The notes below the pieces were generated by a model. The model saw only the letters and a program-made list of their open reading frames with translations. It searched no databases and had not been told where the DNA came from. Below, in pieces: positions 46,886 to 55,587 of a stretch of 64,000 bases of DNA (position 1 is the stretch's first letter; each line of letters starts with the position of its first letter). Source of the DNA: Paludisphaera rhizosphaerae (GTDB taxonomy: Bacteria > Planctomycetota > Planctomycetia > Isosphaerales > Isosphaeraceae); assembly GCF_011065895.1 (NCBI RefSeq), contig NZ_JAALCR010000005.1, positions 186,001 through 250,000 of the forward strand, in the 5' to 3' direction. Made by a program: the position numbers and the translations under genes.

Positions 46886-47215
46886 TCAGCCGTATTTCTC
46901 GCCCCAGGCGTGCATCGCCAGCAGCGTGGGCTCTAGCTCGCGTCCCTTGGGCGTGATCGCATATTCGACCATGGGCGGCACCTGCTGATGGACCGTCCGC
47001 GAGACGATCCCATCCGCTTCCAACTCGCGAAGCTGCTTGGTCAGGGTGCGCGCCGTCACCCCCTTGAGCGCCCGCAACAGCTCGCCGAATCGCATGTCAT
47101 GCTCGAGCAGGCGGTGCAAAATCAGCACCTTCCAACGACCACCGACGACCTGGATGGTCGCCTCCACCGGACAGCTAACCAACTTCTTCGGGTTGTCGCC
47201 GCCGGTCTTATGCAT
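46886..47215 (-). CDS. HxlR-family transcriptional regulator
   Basis: 109 aa from ATG 47215, with GGAGAGG before it (frame open to 47338, but the longer form would overlap the operator region). Winged helix-turn-helix with the HxlR signature: a conserved N-terminal Cys (VSCPVEAT), VVGGRWKVLILHRLLEHDMRFGELLRAL, VTARTLTKQLRELEADGIVSR. Members such as YodB and HypR sense electrophiles or oxidants through that Cys. Divergent from the pirin gene, which it likely controls. Confidence 0.9.
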   Translation of the reverse strand: MHKTGGDNPKKLVSCPVEATIQVVGGRWKVLILHRLLEHDMRFGELLRALKGVTARTLTKQLRELEADGIVSRTVHQQVPPMVEYAITPKGRELEPTLLAMHAWGEKYG

Positions 47216-47226
47216 CACGCCTCTCC

Positions 47227-47294
47227 GGTATCCTCCAGGATACCAAGTACCCAAAAGGCCCATACTTGATGTTCCGTCCATACGACCGTACAAG
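47227..47294 (+). promoter_or_regulatory. Divergent HxlR/pirin control region
   Basis: Inverted repeat GGTATCCT-CC-AGGATACC (47227-47244), a second dyad CAAGTA (47244-47249) with TACTTG (47263-47268), and a pirin promoter TTGATG (47266-47271), 17 bp, TACAAG (47289-47294). The second dyad overlaps the -35 box; HxlR proteins bind dyads of this kind. Confidence 0.55.
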
Positions 47295-47336
47295 TCAAGA
47301 GGCCCGCTTCTCATGAACGAAGAATCGGAGGGACTC

Positions 47337-48203
47337 ATGGCTCTGAAGAAGACGGTCGAGGTTCGTGGCGAAGTTCCGCAGCACTGGGTGGGCGACGGCT
47401 TCCCCGTGCGGAGCCTGTTCTCGTACCACGAGGGGGCCGCGGCGATAAGCCCGTTCCTACTGCTCGACTATGCCGGTCCGATGGAGTTCCCGCCGTCGCC
47501 GCATCGTCGCGGGGTCGACGTTCATCCGCACCGCGGCTTCGAAACGGTGACGATCGTCTACCACGGCGAGGTCGAGCACCGCGACTCGGGCGGCAATCAC
47601 GGAATCGTCGGGCCGGGCGACGTCCAGTGGATGACGGCCGCCTCGGGCGTCGTGCACGAGGAGTATCACGGCGAGGCGTTCACCCGTCGCGGCGGCGTGC
47701 TGGAAATGGTCCAGCTCTGGGTCAACCTTCCGGCCGCCGAGAAAACGGCCCCGCCGCGATATCAGGAAATCCTGGCCGCTTCGATTCCGACCGTCGAACT
47801 CCCCGACGGCGCAGGCACGGCCCGCGTCATCGCCGGCGAGTTGGGGGGCGTTCGAGGTCCCGCGCGGACGGTCACGCCGATCAACGTCTGGGACCTCCAG
47901 CTCGCCGCCGGAAGTTCGGTGCGGCTGGACGTGCCCGACGGGTTCACAACCCTCCTCCTGGTGCGGACAGGGGTCGTAAAGCTCAACGGCTCGACGAGCG
48001 CCCAGGGCGTCGCGCTGGTGCGGTTCGACCCGGCGGGCGACGGCCTGGAGATCGCCTGCGACCAGGACGCCTCGATCCTGGCGCTCTCGGGAGAGCCGAT
48101 CGATGAGCCGGTCGTCGGCCGGGGGCCGTTCGTCATGAACACGGAGGCCGAGATCCGCCAGGCCATCCTCGACTTTCAGGCAGGCCGGATGGGCGTGATT
48201 TGA
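47337..48203 (+). CDS. Pirin-family bicupin protein
   Basis: 288 aa from ATG 47337 (GGAGGG 5 nt upstream; ATG 47313 is an alternative). Pirin N-terminal cupin with the metal-ligand pattern HPHRGFETVTIVYHGEVEHRDS (His, His, His, Glu) and HEEYHGE, then the pirin C-terminal cupin. Known pirins are Fe-dependent quercetinases or redox sensors. Paired divergently with an HxlR regulator, a frequent arrangement linked to electrophile or quinone stress. Cytoplasmic. Confidence 0.92.
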   Translation: MALKKTVEVRGEVPQHWVGDGFPVRSLFSYHEGAAAISPFLLLDYAGPMEFPPSPHRRGVDVHPHRGFETVTIVYHGEVEHRDSGGNHGIVGPGDVQWMTAASGVVHEEYHGEAFTRRGGVLEMVQLWVNLPAAEKTAPPRYQEILAASIPTVELPDGAGTARVIAGELGGVRGPARTVTPINVWDLQLAAGSSVRLDVPDGFTTLLLVRTGVVKLNGSTSAQGVALVRFDPAGDGLEIACDQDASILALSGEPIDEPVVGRGPFVMNTEAEIRQAILDFQAGRMGVI

Positions 48204-48285
48204 GGCGATCCTTGCCGTTCGAAACGCCGAGAGGCGACCGGTTTCTCCGGTCGCCCCTCGGGTGTTTCATCGATCGCCGCCGCGA

Positions 48286-48981
48286 TCACTCCATCATGTT
48301 GTCGTCGATGCCCAGGCGGTAGAGCAGCTCGTCGAACTGGTCGCGATGCTCGTCGTCGGTCGAGTGGAGGTGCTCGGCCTCGGAGATGAACTTGAGCGTG
48401 TCGTCGCGACGGAGACCGTAGCTCTTGAGGACTTCCTCAAAGGGCTCCAGGTCATGGGCGTAGACGAAGAGGAGCTTGTGCTCGTCGAACTGGACCTCCA
48501 TCGGCCCGCCGGGATTCAGGGCGGCCAGGCCGGTGCAGCCGTCGTTCATCAGGAGCGACTCATAGTCGTAGAGCGTGCTCTTGAGGATGACGGTGTCCAT
48601 GTGCTCGCGGTAGAGGTCGGCGTGGGAGCCCGGCTCGGAGTCATGGCTGGACTCCATCACCACGTCAACCACTTCGCCAAGCGGGTCGAGCAGGTCCATG
48701 AAGACGTCGAACAGGCGATCGGCCGAGACCGAGGCCGCGAGCACCGGCATCGTGTTGCCGGACTCAGGATCGCAGTAGACGTCGCGGCGGTAGCCCTCGC
48801 GAGGGATGACGTCCAGGCCGATGGACGGCCGGACGGCGTCGGTCAACGTGAAGCTCCCGTAGCGTTCGACCCGGAGATGAGCGTCCAACTGTTCCTGGCT
48901 CAGGTCGTCGAAGCTCGTGCGCGGCATGCGACTGGGATTGTTGCGAAGCACGCGTTCCAGGAAACGCTGAAGGAAACTCAT
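48286..48981 (-). CDS. Conserved hypothetical acidic protein
   Basis: 231 aa from ATG 48981 (the frame reaches 49002 with TTG; this ATG is preferred). No signal peptide or membrane segment after the first 15 residues. Acidic overall, with VLAASVSADRLFDVFMDLLDPLGEVVDVVMESSHD and ILKSTLYDYESLLMNDGCTG; the alpha/beta pattern suggests one compact domain. I do not recognise a family, though such proteins appear conserved in planctomycetes as far as I know. Stand-alone gene. Confidence 0.72.
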   Translation of the reverse strand: MSFLQRFLERVLRNNPSRMPRTSFDDLSQEQLDAHLRVERYGSFTLTDAVRPSIGLDVIPREGYRRDVYCDPESGNTMPVLAASVSADRLFDVFMDLLDPLGEVVDVVMESSHDSEPGSHADLYREHMDTVILKSTLYDYESLLMNDGCTGLAALNPGGPMEVQFDEHKLLFVYAHDLEPFEEVLKSYGLRRDDTLKFISEAEHLHSTDDEHRDQFDELLYRLGIDDNMME

Positions 48982-49773
48982 AGGAAAGGCCCCCCTCCTC
49001 AAACTGCATCAGACAAAGGGATTGTTTCGCGAAAGTCCTCGGCTGCCGCGTCAAGCAGTCTCGGGAACGACGCCCGAGCCCAACCATCCCAGGAATCCGC
49101 TTGACACCGCGCCCAAAGGGAGTCGAAACCCACCCCGGGGACGGTCGCCTTTCCATTGGCAACGCTTCACTGGCCGTTCGTTTTCACTATACCATGCGTG
49201 TCGCCCGCACCGCCCATGTTGCCGATCTTACTGAAGTGCTTCCAGGGTTGCGATCCAACCACGCCGACGATGCGCCAAAACCCCTCCATGAGGAACCGAA
49301 ACCGAAGTCGTTCAGTCGGCGGATGACACTCGTTGCATTTTCGATGCCAGTGTTGATTTTCCGCCTCGCCGCCGGCCCATCCGGCTCGTTCTCACCAAAA
49401 CTTGAGCCGACTTCGGGAAAATATGGCCCCTGGTGCGGGCAAGTCAACTACTCGTGTAAACCGCGACCATTTTGTAATCCTTGCCCGGGGTCCGACAAGG
49501 ATTAATCCGAGAAACCGCCAATCGTGGCGTTTGGGAAACACACCCAATCAGCCCCATTGCTCCACGCTCGCAAGACACCAACGCCCCCTCCCTGAGAGGG
49601 TGACGGTGCATGGCAAGGTCGCAACGTGATGTAAGAGATGAGGGATTTGGCGATCACGCCTGACGCGCCGGTGGTACATCGAGGACCGGGCCGTGGTACA
49701 CTGAGACGGCCCAGAGGGGGAAGGCCGCGCGCCGGAGGCAGGTCGCGGGCGAGGTTCGGGAAGGGGGCGGAGT
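48982..49773. other. Gene-poor, lower-GC intergenic stretch
   Basis: 792 nt with no accepted gene. Parts (about 49180-49560) are visibly less GC-rich than the flanks. Short open frames on both strands (for example plus 49101-49505, minus 49187-49447) lack ribosome binding sites and family-like sequence. It holds the hairpin at 49475-49504. Could be a decayed gene or a small-RNA region; nothing specific is supported. Confidence 0.5.
49475..49504. repeat. Isolated inverted repeat
   Basis: TAATCCTTG (49475-49483) and CAAGGATTA (49496-49504) are perfect complements around 12 nt (9-bp arms) in the lower-GC gene-free stretch. Could be a hairpin end of a small transcript or a decayed mobile element. 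Confidence 0.4.
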
Positions 49774-51147
49774 ATGAGCCTGGATCGCATCGACGAATAT
49801 CTTAAGGAACACGCCGGAGACTTCGAGGAACAACTCAAGGAGTTGATCCGGATCCCCAGCGTCAGCGCCCAACCCGATCACGACTCCGACACCCGCCGCG
49901 CCGCTGAGTTCATCCGCGACGACCTCGCCCGGATGGGGATGACCGCGGAGATCATCCCCACCAAGCGGCACCCGATCGTCTATGCCGAGAGCCTTGGGGC
50001 TCCCGGCAAGCCGACGGTCCTCATCTATGGACATTACGACGTCCAGCCCCCAGAACCACTCGAACCCTGGCTTTCGCCGCCGTTTGAGCCCACGGTCCGC
50101 AACGGCAACCTCTACGCCCGAGGCGCGACCGACGACAAAGGCCAGATGTTCACGCATCTGAAGGCCGTCGAAGCCTGGCTCAAGACGACCGGCGGCCTGC
50201 CGGTGAACGTGAAGATCATCATTGAAGGCGAGGAGGAGATCGGCGGGTCGAACCTGGAGACCTACGTCGCCGAGAACCCCGACAAGCTCGCCTGCGACTA
50301 CGCCGTCATCTCCGACACCAGCCAGTTCGCCCCCGGCAAGCCGGCCATCACTTACGGCCTGAAGGGACTGGCCTACTTCGAGATCCACGTCCAGGGGGCG
50401 AACCGCGACCTGCACTCGGGCACCTACGGCGGCGCGGTGGCCAACCCGCTGAACGCCCTGGCGAACATCCTCGACGGCCTCAAGGGCCCGGACGGCCGCA
50501 TCAAGGTCGAGGGCTTCTACGACAAGGTCAAGCCGCTGGAAGACTGGGAGCGTCAGGCCTTTCGTGACCTCCCCTTCTCCGAGGAGGAGTTCCGCACCGA
50601 GCTGGGCGTGAACGAGGTCTTCGGCGAGGAGGGTTATTCAACCCTGGAGCGCAAGGGCGCCCGGCCGACGTGCGACGTCCACGGGGTCTGGGGAGGCTAT
50701 TCCGGCCCCGGCCCCAAGACGGTCCTCCCTTGCAAGGCGGGGGCGAAGTTCAGCTTCCGGCTGGTCCCCGACCAGGATCCTGTCGAGATCGAGCGGCTGG
50801 TCCGCAAGCACATCGAGACCCACACGCCGCCGGGCGTGACCGTCGAATTCATCAGCCACCAGGGATCTCCGGCCGTGCTGGTGGACGTGGACAGCCCCGG
50901 CTTCCACGCGGCGGTGAAGGCCATCGAGGCCAGCTTCGGCGTCGCGCCGCTGTTCATCCGCGAAGGGGGCTCGATCCCCGTCGTCGGCCTCTTGAAGAAG
51001 CATTTGAAGGTAGACACCCTGCTCCTGGGCTGGGGCCAGAACGACGACAACCTGCACGGGCCCAACGAGAAGTTCTCGCTGGCCGACTTCCATCGCGGGA
51101 TCAAGGCGAGCGCCCACCTGCTCGAAGAGTTGTCGCGGACGTCCTGA
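49774..51147 (+). CDS. M20/M28-type metallo-dipeptidase
   Basis: 457 aa, ATG 49774. Zinc ligands and catalytic strings of the M20 family: YGHYDVQPPEP (His/Asp), GATDDKGQ (bridging Asp), EGEEEIGG (Glu pair) and the C-terminal HGPNE; dimerisation domain about 195-340 (NRDLHSGTYGG). Close to the CNDP/ArgE-like dipeptidase group that cleaves small peptides in the cytoplasm. No signal peptide. Followed 123 nt later by serS. Confidence 0.92.
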   Translation: MSLDRIDEYLKEHAGDFEEQLKELIRIPSVSAQPDHDSDTRRAAEFIRDDLARMGMTAEIIPTKRHPIVYAESLGAPGKPTVLIYGHYDVQPPEPLEPWLSPPFEPTVRNGNLYARGATDDKGQMFTHLKAVEAWLKTTGGLPVNVKIIIEGEEEIGGSNLETYVAENPDKLACDYAVISDTSQFAPGKPAITYGLKGLAYFEIHVQGANRDLHSGTYGGAVANPLNALANILDGLKGPDGRIKVEGFYDKVKPLEDWERQAFRDLPFSEEEFRTELGVNEVFGEEGYSTLERKGARPTCDVHGVWGGYSGPGPKTVLPCKAGAKFSFRLVPDQDPVEIERLVRKHIETHTPPGVTVEFISHQGSPAVLVDVDSPGFHAAVKAIEASFGVAPLFIREGGSIPVVGLLKKHLKVDTLLLGWGQNDDNLHGPNEKFSLADFHRGIKASAHLLEELSRTS

Positions 51148-51270
51148 GGCCCGCCGAATCCAATCGAATCGATCGACCGAGAACACCGGACGGCCCCGAC
51201 GCCCCCTATGGCGATCGGGACGTCCCCCGGGCGGACGTCGCCGGCCGGGGCGCGACCAAGGAATCCCGTC

Positions 51271-52557
51271 ATGCTCGACCTGAAATACGTCATCGCCAAC
51301 CTGGACGCCGTCCGGGAGAACTGCCGGAACCGCGCCGTCCCCGCCGACGTGCTGGAAGATCTGGACCGGATCGCCGACCTGGAAGGGGACCGCAAGCAGG
51401 TCCTGGCCACCGTCGAGGACGTCCGCCGCCGCCAGAACGAGATCGCCCAGTCGACCGGCAAGGAAAAGGACCCGACTCGGCGCACCGAGCTGATCGAGGC
51501 CGGCAAGCGGCTGAAGTCGGACGTCGCCGACCACGAGGAGCAGCTCCGCCGGCTCGACGACGAGATCAAGCAGCGCCTGCGGCGCATCCCCAACCTCACC
51601 CACCCCGACGCCCCCGTCGGCCAGACCGAGGACGACAGCAAGGAGCTGCGGAAGGTCGGGACGCCCCGAGCGTTCGACTTCCCCGTCAAGGATCACGTCG
51701 CGCTCGGCAAGGACCTGGACCTGATCGACTTCGAGACCGGCGCGAAGGTGGCGGGCTCGGGCTTTTACTTCCTCAAAAACGACGCGGTGCTGCTCGACCT
51801 GGCCCTGCAGCAGTTCGCGCTCCGGAAGTTGATCGCCCGCGGCTTCACCCCGATCACCACGCCCGACCTCGCCCGCAACAGCATCCTGGAGGGAATCGGC
51901 TTCACCCCTCGCGGCGAGGAGACGCAGGTTTACTCGGTGGAAGACACCGACCTGAGCCTCGTCGGCACGGCCGAGATCACCCTGGGCGGCATGCTGGCCG
52001 ACGAACTGCTCGACGAAGCCCAACTGCCGATCCGGTTCGTCGGCCTCTCGCACTGCTTCCGGACCGAGGCCGGCGCCGCCGGCCGGGCGAGCCGGGGGCT
52101 TTACCGAGTCCACCAGTTCACGAAGGTCGAGATGTTCGCGTTCACGACGCCCGAGCAGTCGGGCGCGATCCACGCGGAGATGCTGGCGATCGAGGAGGAG
52201 ATCTTCGGCGAGTTGGGGATCCCCTACCTCGTCCTGGACATCGCCACCGGCGACCTCGGCGGCCCGGCTTATCGCAAGTTCGACCTGGAAGCCTGGATGC
52301 CCGGCCGCGGCGAGCATGGCGAGTACGGCGAAGTCACCAGCACGTCCGATTGCACCGACTACCAGTCGCGCCGGCTCAACATCCGATATCGCCCGACCGG
52401 CCAGAAGGGGACGCGGTTCGTCCACACCCTCAACGGCACCGCCGTCGCCGTCAGCCGGGCGCTCATCGCCGTGATCGAGAACTACCAGCGAGCCGACGGC
52501 AAGATCGACGTCCCCGAGGTCCTGAAGCCGTACGTCGGCAAGGACGTGATCGGGTAG
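51271..52557 (+). CDS. serS: Seryl-tRNA synthetase
   Basis: 428 aa from ATG 51271 (MLDLKYVIANLDAVRENCRNR is the family start; frame open to 51208). N-terminal long coiled-coil arm that holds the tRNA (about 1-110; DVRRRQNEIAQSTGKEKD), then the class II catalytic core with motif 2 FRTEAGAAGRASRGLYRVHQFTKVEMF and motif 3 NGTAVAVSRALIAVIENYQ. Charges tRNA-Ser with serine. Length normal. Ends before the hairpin and REP-type region. Confidence 0.95.
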   Translation: MLDLKYVIANLDAVRENCRNRAVPADVLEDLDRIADLEGDRKQVLATVEDVRRRQNEIAQSTGKEKDPTRRTELIEAGKRLKSDVADHEEQLRRLDDEIKQRLRRIPNLTHPDAPVGQTEDDSKELRKVGTPRAFDFPVKDHVALGKDLDLIDFETGAKVAGSGFYFLKNDAVLLDLALQQFALRKLIARGFTPITTPDLARNSILEGIGFTPRGEETQVYSVEDTDLSLVGTAEITLGGMLADELLDEAQLPIRFVGLSHCFRTEAGAAGRASRGLYRVHQFTKVEMFAFTTPEQSGAIHAEMLAIEEEIFGELGIPYLVLDIATGDLGGPAYRKFDLEAWMPGRGEHGEYGEVTSTSDCTDYQSRRLNIRYRPTGQKGTRFVHTLNGTAVAVSRALIAVIENYQRADGKIDVPEVLKPYVGKDVIG

Positions 52558-52628
52558 AACCGTCGATCGAGAGCGACCGTACAAGGTACGTCGAACGTCA
52601 GAAAACGTAGGGGATCGTCGACGCCAAG

Positions 52629-52751
52629 AGGCCGGTACGGCCGGATGAGGGGGCGAGCCGTCGAGGTCATGTCCGACGGCTCGCCCTCAATGCCGCGCCG
52701 ATCCCCCCTCATCCGCCCCTACGGGGCACCTTCCCCCGCGAGGGGGGAAGG
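52629..52751. repeat. REP-type inverted pair around a hairpin, serS-mgtE
   Basis: Left part 52629-52653 (GGCCGGTACGGCCGGATGAGG) and right part 52703-52751 (CCCCTCATCCGCCCCTACGG...CACCTTCCCCC) are inverted copies of the same unit, whose core is CCCTCATCCG. Between them a 13-bp perfect hairpin (52651-52663 with 52674-52686, loop 10) probably serves as the serS terminator. A second pair is at 56638-56785. Confidence 0.7.
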
Positions 52752-52794
52752 CCGTTATGGTCCCGGACGGTTGACCCGCGAAGGAGGGCGAAAA

Positions 52795-54168
52795 ATGCGA
52801 AACCCGCTGCTGGTGCCCGACCTCCGCGAGTTGATCCAGGCGGGCGAAGACGACGTCCTCCGCGACTTCCTGGAAGACCAGCATCCCGGGCGCGTGGCCG
52901 AGTTCATCGAGGACCTGCCCGACGGCGAGGGTGACGCCGTCTTCCGCATCCTCGAACCCCGCGAACGCGCCGAGGTCCTCAGCTACTTTGACAACGACGA
53001 GCAGAACCGGCTCGTCGAGGCGATGCCTCCCAAGGAGGCCGCCGAATTGCTCCGCGTGATGTCGCACGACGAACGCGCTGCGCTCGTCAACCGGCTCGAC
53101 GAGGACTACGTCGACGAGGTCCTCCCGAACCTCGCCCAGGCCGAGCGCGAGGACATCCGCCGCCTCACCAGCTACGAGCCCGGCACGGCCGGCGCGGTGA
53201 TGACGACCGACTACGTCACCCTGCCCCCCCACATCACCGTCCGCGAGGCTCTGGAGCGGCTCCGCCACGAGGCGCCCGACCGTGAGACGATTTACTACTG
53301 CTACGTCGTCGACCACAACCGCCGGCTCATCGGCTTCGTCTCGCTCAAGCGACTGATCCTCGCCCGCCGCTCGGCGGTGATCGAGGAGATCATGCAGGAA
53401 GACGTGATCCACGCCAAGGTCGACGACGATCAGGAGCCCGTCGCCCGGACGATCGACAAGTACGACCTGCTGGCGCTCCCCATCGTCGACGCCGACAACA
53501 AGCTGGTGGGAATCGTCACCCACGACGACGCGATGGACATCCTCCGCCGCGAGCAGACCGAGGACATGCTCAAGTTCGGCGGCGTCGCCCCCGACCCCGA
53601 ATCCGACACGCTCCCCTACTGGCAGAGCCACGTCGTGACGGTCGTCCGCCGCCGGATCAAGTGGCTGATGCTGCTGTTCATGGCCGAGAACCTCACCACG
53701 CCCGTCCAGCAGCATTTCCAGTGGACCTACGGCGACGCCAACATTCCGGCGTTGGCCCTGTTCATCCCGCTGCTGACCGGCACCGGCGGCAACGCCGGCA
53801 GCCAAACTGTCGGCACTGTGATTCGAGGCATGGCGCTGGGGGAGATCAAGCTCGCGCAGGCCCTCTGGGTCGTCGCCCGTGAATGGATGACGGGCCTCTG
53901 CCTGGGTCTAATCCTGGGTCTGACCGCCCTCCTCTATATCCACTGGTGGCGACATCTGCCCTGGAACGTTTCGATGGTCGTCGCCCTGGCGATGTTCTGC
54001 GTCTGCATGTGGGCGAACGTTATCGGCTCGCTCGTGCCGTTGGCGGCCCGCCGCGTGGGGATCGACCCGGCCGTCGTCTCCGCGCCGTTCATCAGCACCC
54101 TCGTCGACGCCACCGGCATGGTCATCTACTTCACCATCGCCATCACGCTGCTGGGCCTGAGGAAGTAG
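52795..54168 (+). CDS. mgtE: MgtE-family magnesium channel
   Basis: 457 aa from ATG 52795 with a strong AAGGAGG (frame open to 52645). Order: N-terminal superhelical MgtE_N domain (about 5-125), tandem CBS pair (about 130-255; MTTDYVTLPPHITVREAL, LVGIVTHDDAMDIL) and five transmembrane helices (about 285-455) with the LTGTGGNAGSQT pore motif. Mg2+ bound between cytosolic domains closes the channel when the cell has enough. Length matches the family (about 450). The 3' end overlaps the convergent DUF2254 gene by 26 nt. Confidence 0.94.
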   Translation: MRNPLLVPDLRELIQAGEDDVLRDFLEDQHPGRVAEFIEDLPDGEGDAVFRILEPRERAEVLSYFDNDEQNRLVEAMPPKEAAELLRVMSHDERAALVNRLDEDYVDEVLPNLAQAEREDIRRLTSYEPGTAGAVMTTDYVTLPPHITVREALERLRHEAPDRETIYYCYVVDHNRRLIGFVSLKRLILARRSAVIEEIMQEDVIHAKVDDDQEPVARTIDKYDLLALPIVDADNKLVGIVTHDDAMDILRREQTEDMLKFGGVAPDPESDTLPYWQSHVVTVVRRRIKWLMLLFMAENLTTPVQQHFQWTYGDANIPALALFIPLLTGTGGNAGSQTVGTVIRGMALGEIKLAQALWVVAREWMTGLCLGLILGLTALLYIHWWRHLPWNVSMVVALAMFCVCMWANVIGSLVPLAARRVGIDPAVVSAPFISTLVDATGMVIYFTIAITLLGLRK

Positions 54169-55519
54169 CGGGGTCGGGTCCGGGCTCGGCCGCGGCCTCC
54201 TCAAGCGTCTCCACGACCTCGCCGTAGCGTTCGTCGGCGTCGACGCGATCGGCCGCTTCGGGGAGTCCTTCGTCGGTCCCCCGTCGGACCAGATCGGCCT
54301 GACGCCTGAGCGCTTCGAGGAATTCGCGGTTTCGGGTGCGTCGGCCGACCGAGCTGATGCACTCCAGCAGCCGGAGCGTCACGGCGGCGTCGTCGCGCGC
54401 CGACTGGCGGATCTGGTTGAACGCCGCGTCGACGACTCCCGAGATCGTCGATCGATCGGCGATCAGCCGCAGGCGGCCTTCCTCGTCGTAGCGATACGGC
54501 GAGGGGATCTTGCGGGCGGCCAGCCGACAGAGCGCAGCGCCCAGGCGGTCGACGCAGTTGATCGCCGTGAAGGGGTCGTTGACGCCCGGCGACAGCGCTC
54601 GCACCGCGACCTCCACGAGCTGGTCGATCGCGAATTCGACGTCCTGAGCCGGCGTTCGTCTTCGCCCGAGATAGAACGCCCCTCGGATCACGTCGGCGTC
54701 GGTCTCTTGCAGCCGTTCCGAAGGCCAGGCCAGGACCAGGTCGTTCCCCTCGAACACGAACTTCCCCGGTCGCAACGGGAGCGAGAGGATGAGATCCCGC
54801 TCAACGGCGAGGGAGAACAATCGATCGAGATCGATGGCCTGAATGTAGTCGCTTCTCGTCGAGGCGATCGGCTCGGCCTCGCGATCAAAGTCAGCGGGGA
54901 CGTCGCGATCGCCGGCTCTCGGGTCGTCGGCTTCCTCGCCGATCGCTTCCGGGTAGAGGCGATCGATGGCTTCCTCCAGGTCGCGACTGACCGCCGCCAG
55001 GACGTTCTCGGTCTGGATGGACTCGGCCGCGTGGTGGATGAAGTAGATGAACACACCCAGGCTGGCCATCGCCAGGAACAGGCCGACCGTCACCGAGATG
55101 TGAGGGACGAATTGTTCCCCCTCCGTCCCGTTGATGGTCCTCAGAATCAGCAGGCAATAGGTGAAGGTCCCGATGAACGTTCCCAGGGCCACCTGATTCC
55201 CCCGGTCGCGCATGAAGTTCCGCAGCAACCGAGGACCGAACTGCGACGAGGCGAGTTGCAGAGCCACGATCGTGATCGAGAACGTGACGCTTGTGATCGT
55301 CATCATCGTCCCGGCGACCGTCGAAAGGACCGCGCGCGAGCCCTCCGGTCCTCGCGTGAACGTCCACCCCAGCGTGGCGAGTCGATTATGATAGGGCGTC
55401 GCTCGATCAAGGTGGAGCGTCGCCAGCGACAGGAAGGTCGCGCCGATGGCCATGACGGTGGGCACGAACCAGAAATTCGCGCGCAGCTCGTCCCAGCGAC
55501 TACCGAGCCAGATTTTCAT
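54143..55519 (-). CDS. DUF2254 membrane protein
   Basis: 458 aa. Four transmembrane helices in the first 170 residues (about 15-37, 66-90, 108-128, 136-158; FVPHISVTVGLFLAMASLGVFIYFIHH is the characteristic piece) followed by a cytoplasmic domain (about 175-440) with LSPGVNDPFTAINCVDRLGAAL. DUF2254 has no established function. The start is ATG 55519. Its end overlaps mgtE by 26 nt; it is divergent from the dehydrogenase at 55588. Confidence 0.88.
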   Translation of the reverse strand: MKIWLGSRWDELRANFWFVPTVMAIGATFLSLATLHLDRATPYHNRLATLGWTFTRGPEGSRAVLSTVAGTMMTITSVTFSITIVALQLASSQFGPRLLRNFMRDRGNQVALGTFIGTFTYCLLILRTINGTEGEQFVPHISVTVGLFLAMASLGVFIYFIHHAAESIQTENVLAAVSRDLEEAIDRLYPEAIGEEADDPRAGDRDVPADFDREAEPIASTRSDYIQAIDLDRLFSLAVERDLILSLPLRPGKFVFEGNDLVLAWPSERLQETDADVIRGAFYLGRRRTPAQDVEFAIDQLVEVAVRALSPGVNDPFTAINCVDRLGAALCRLAARKIPSPYRYDEEGRLRLIADRSTISGVVDAAFNQIRQSARDDAAVTLRLLECISSVGRRTRNREFLEALRRQADLVRRGTDEGLPEAADRVDADERYGEVVETLEEAAAEPGPDPATSSGPAA

Positions 55520-55587
55520 GAACGGCTCGACCCCGCAATTGATGGACCGAACATCCAGAGACGACTGCCCCTGACGGAGATCCTAGC

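Noticed and set aside
49101-49505. 134-codon plus-strand frame in the 49-kb gap
   Set aside because: No ribosome binding site, no signal or domain, and irregular composition.
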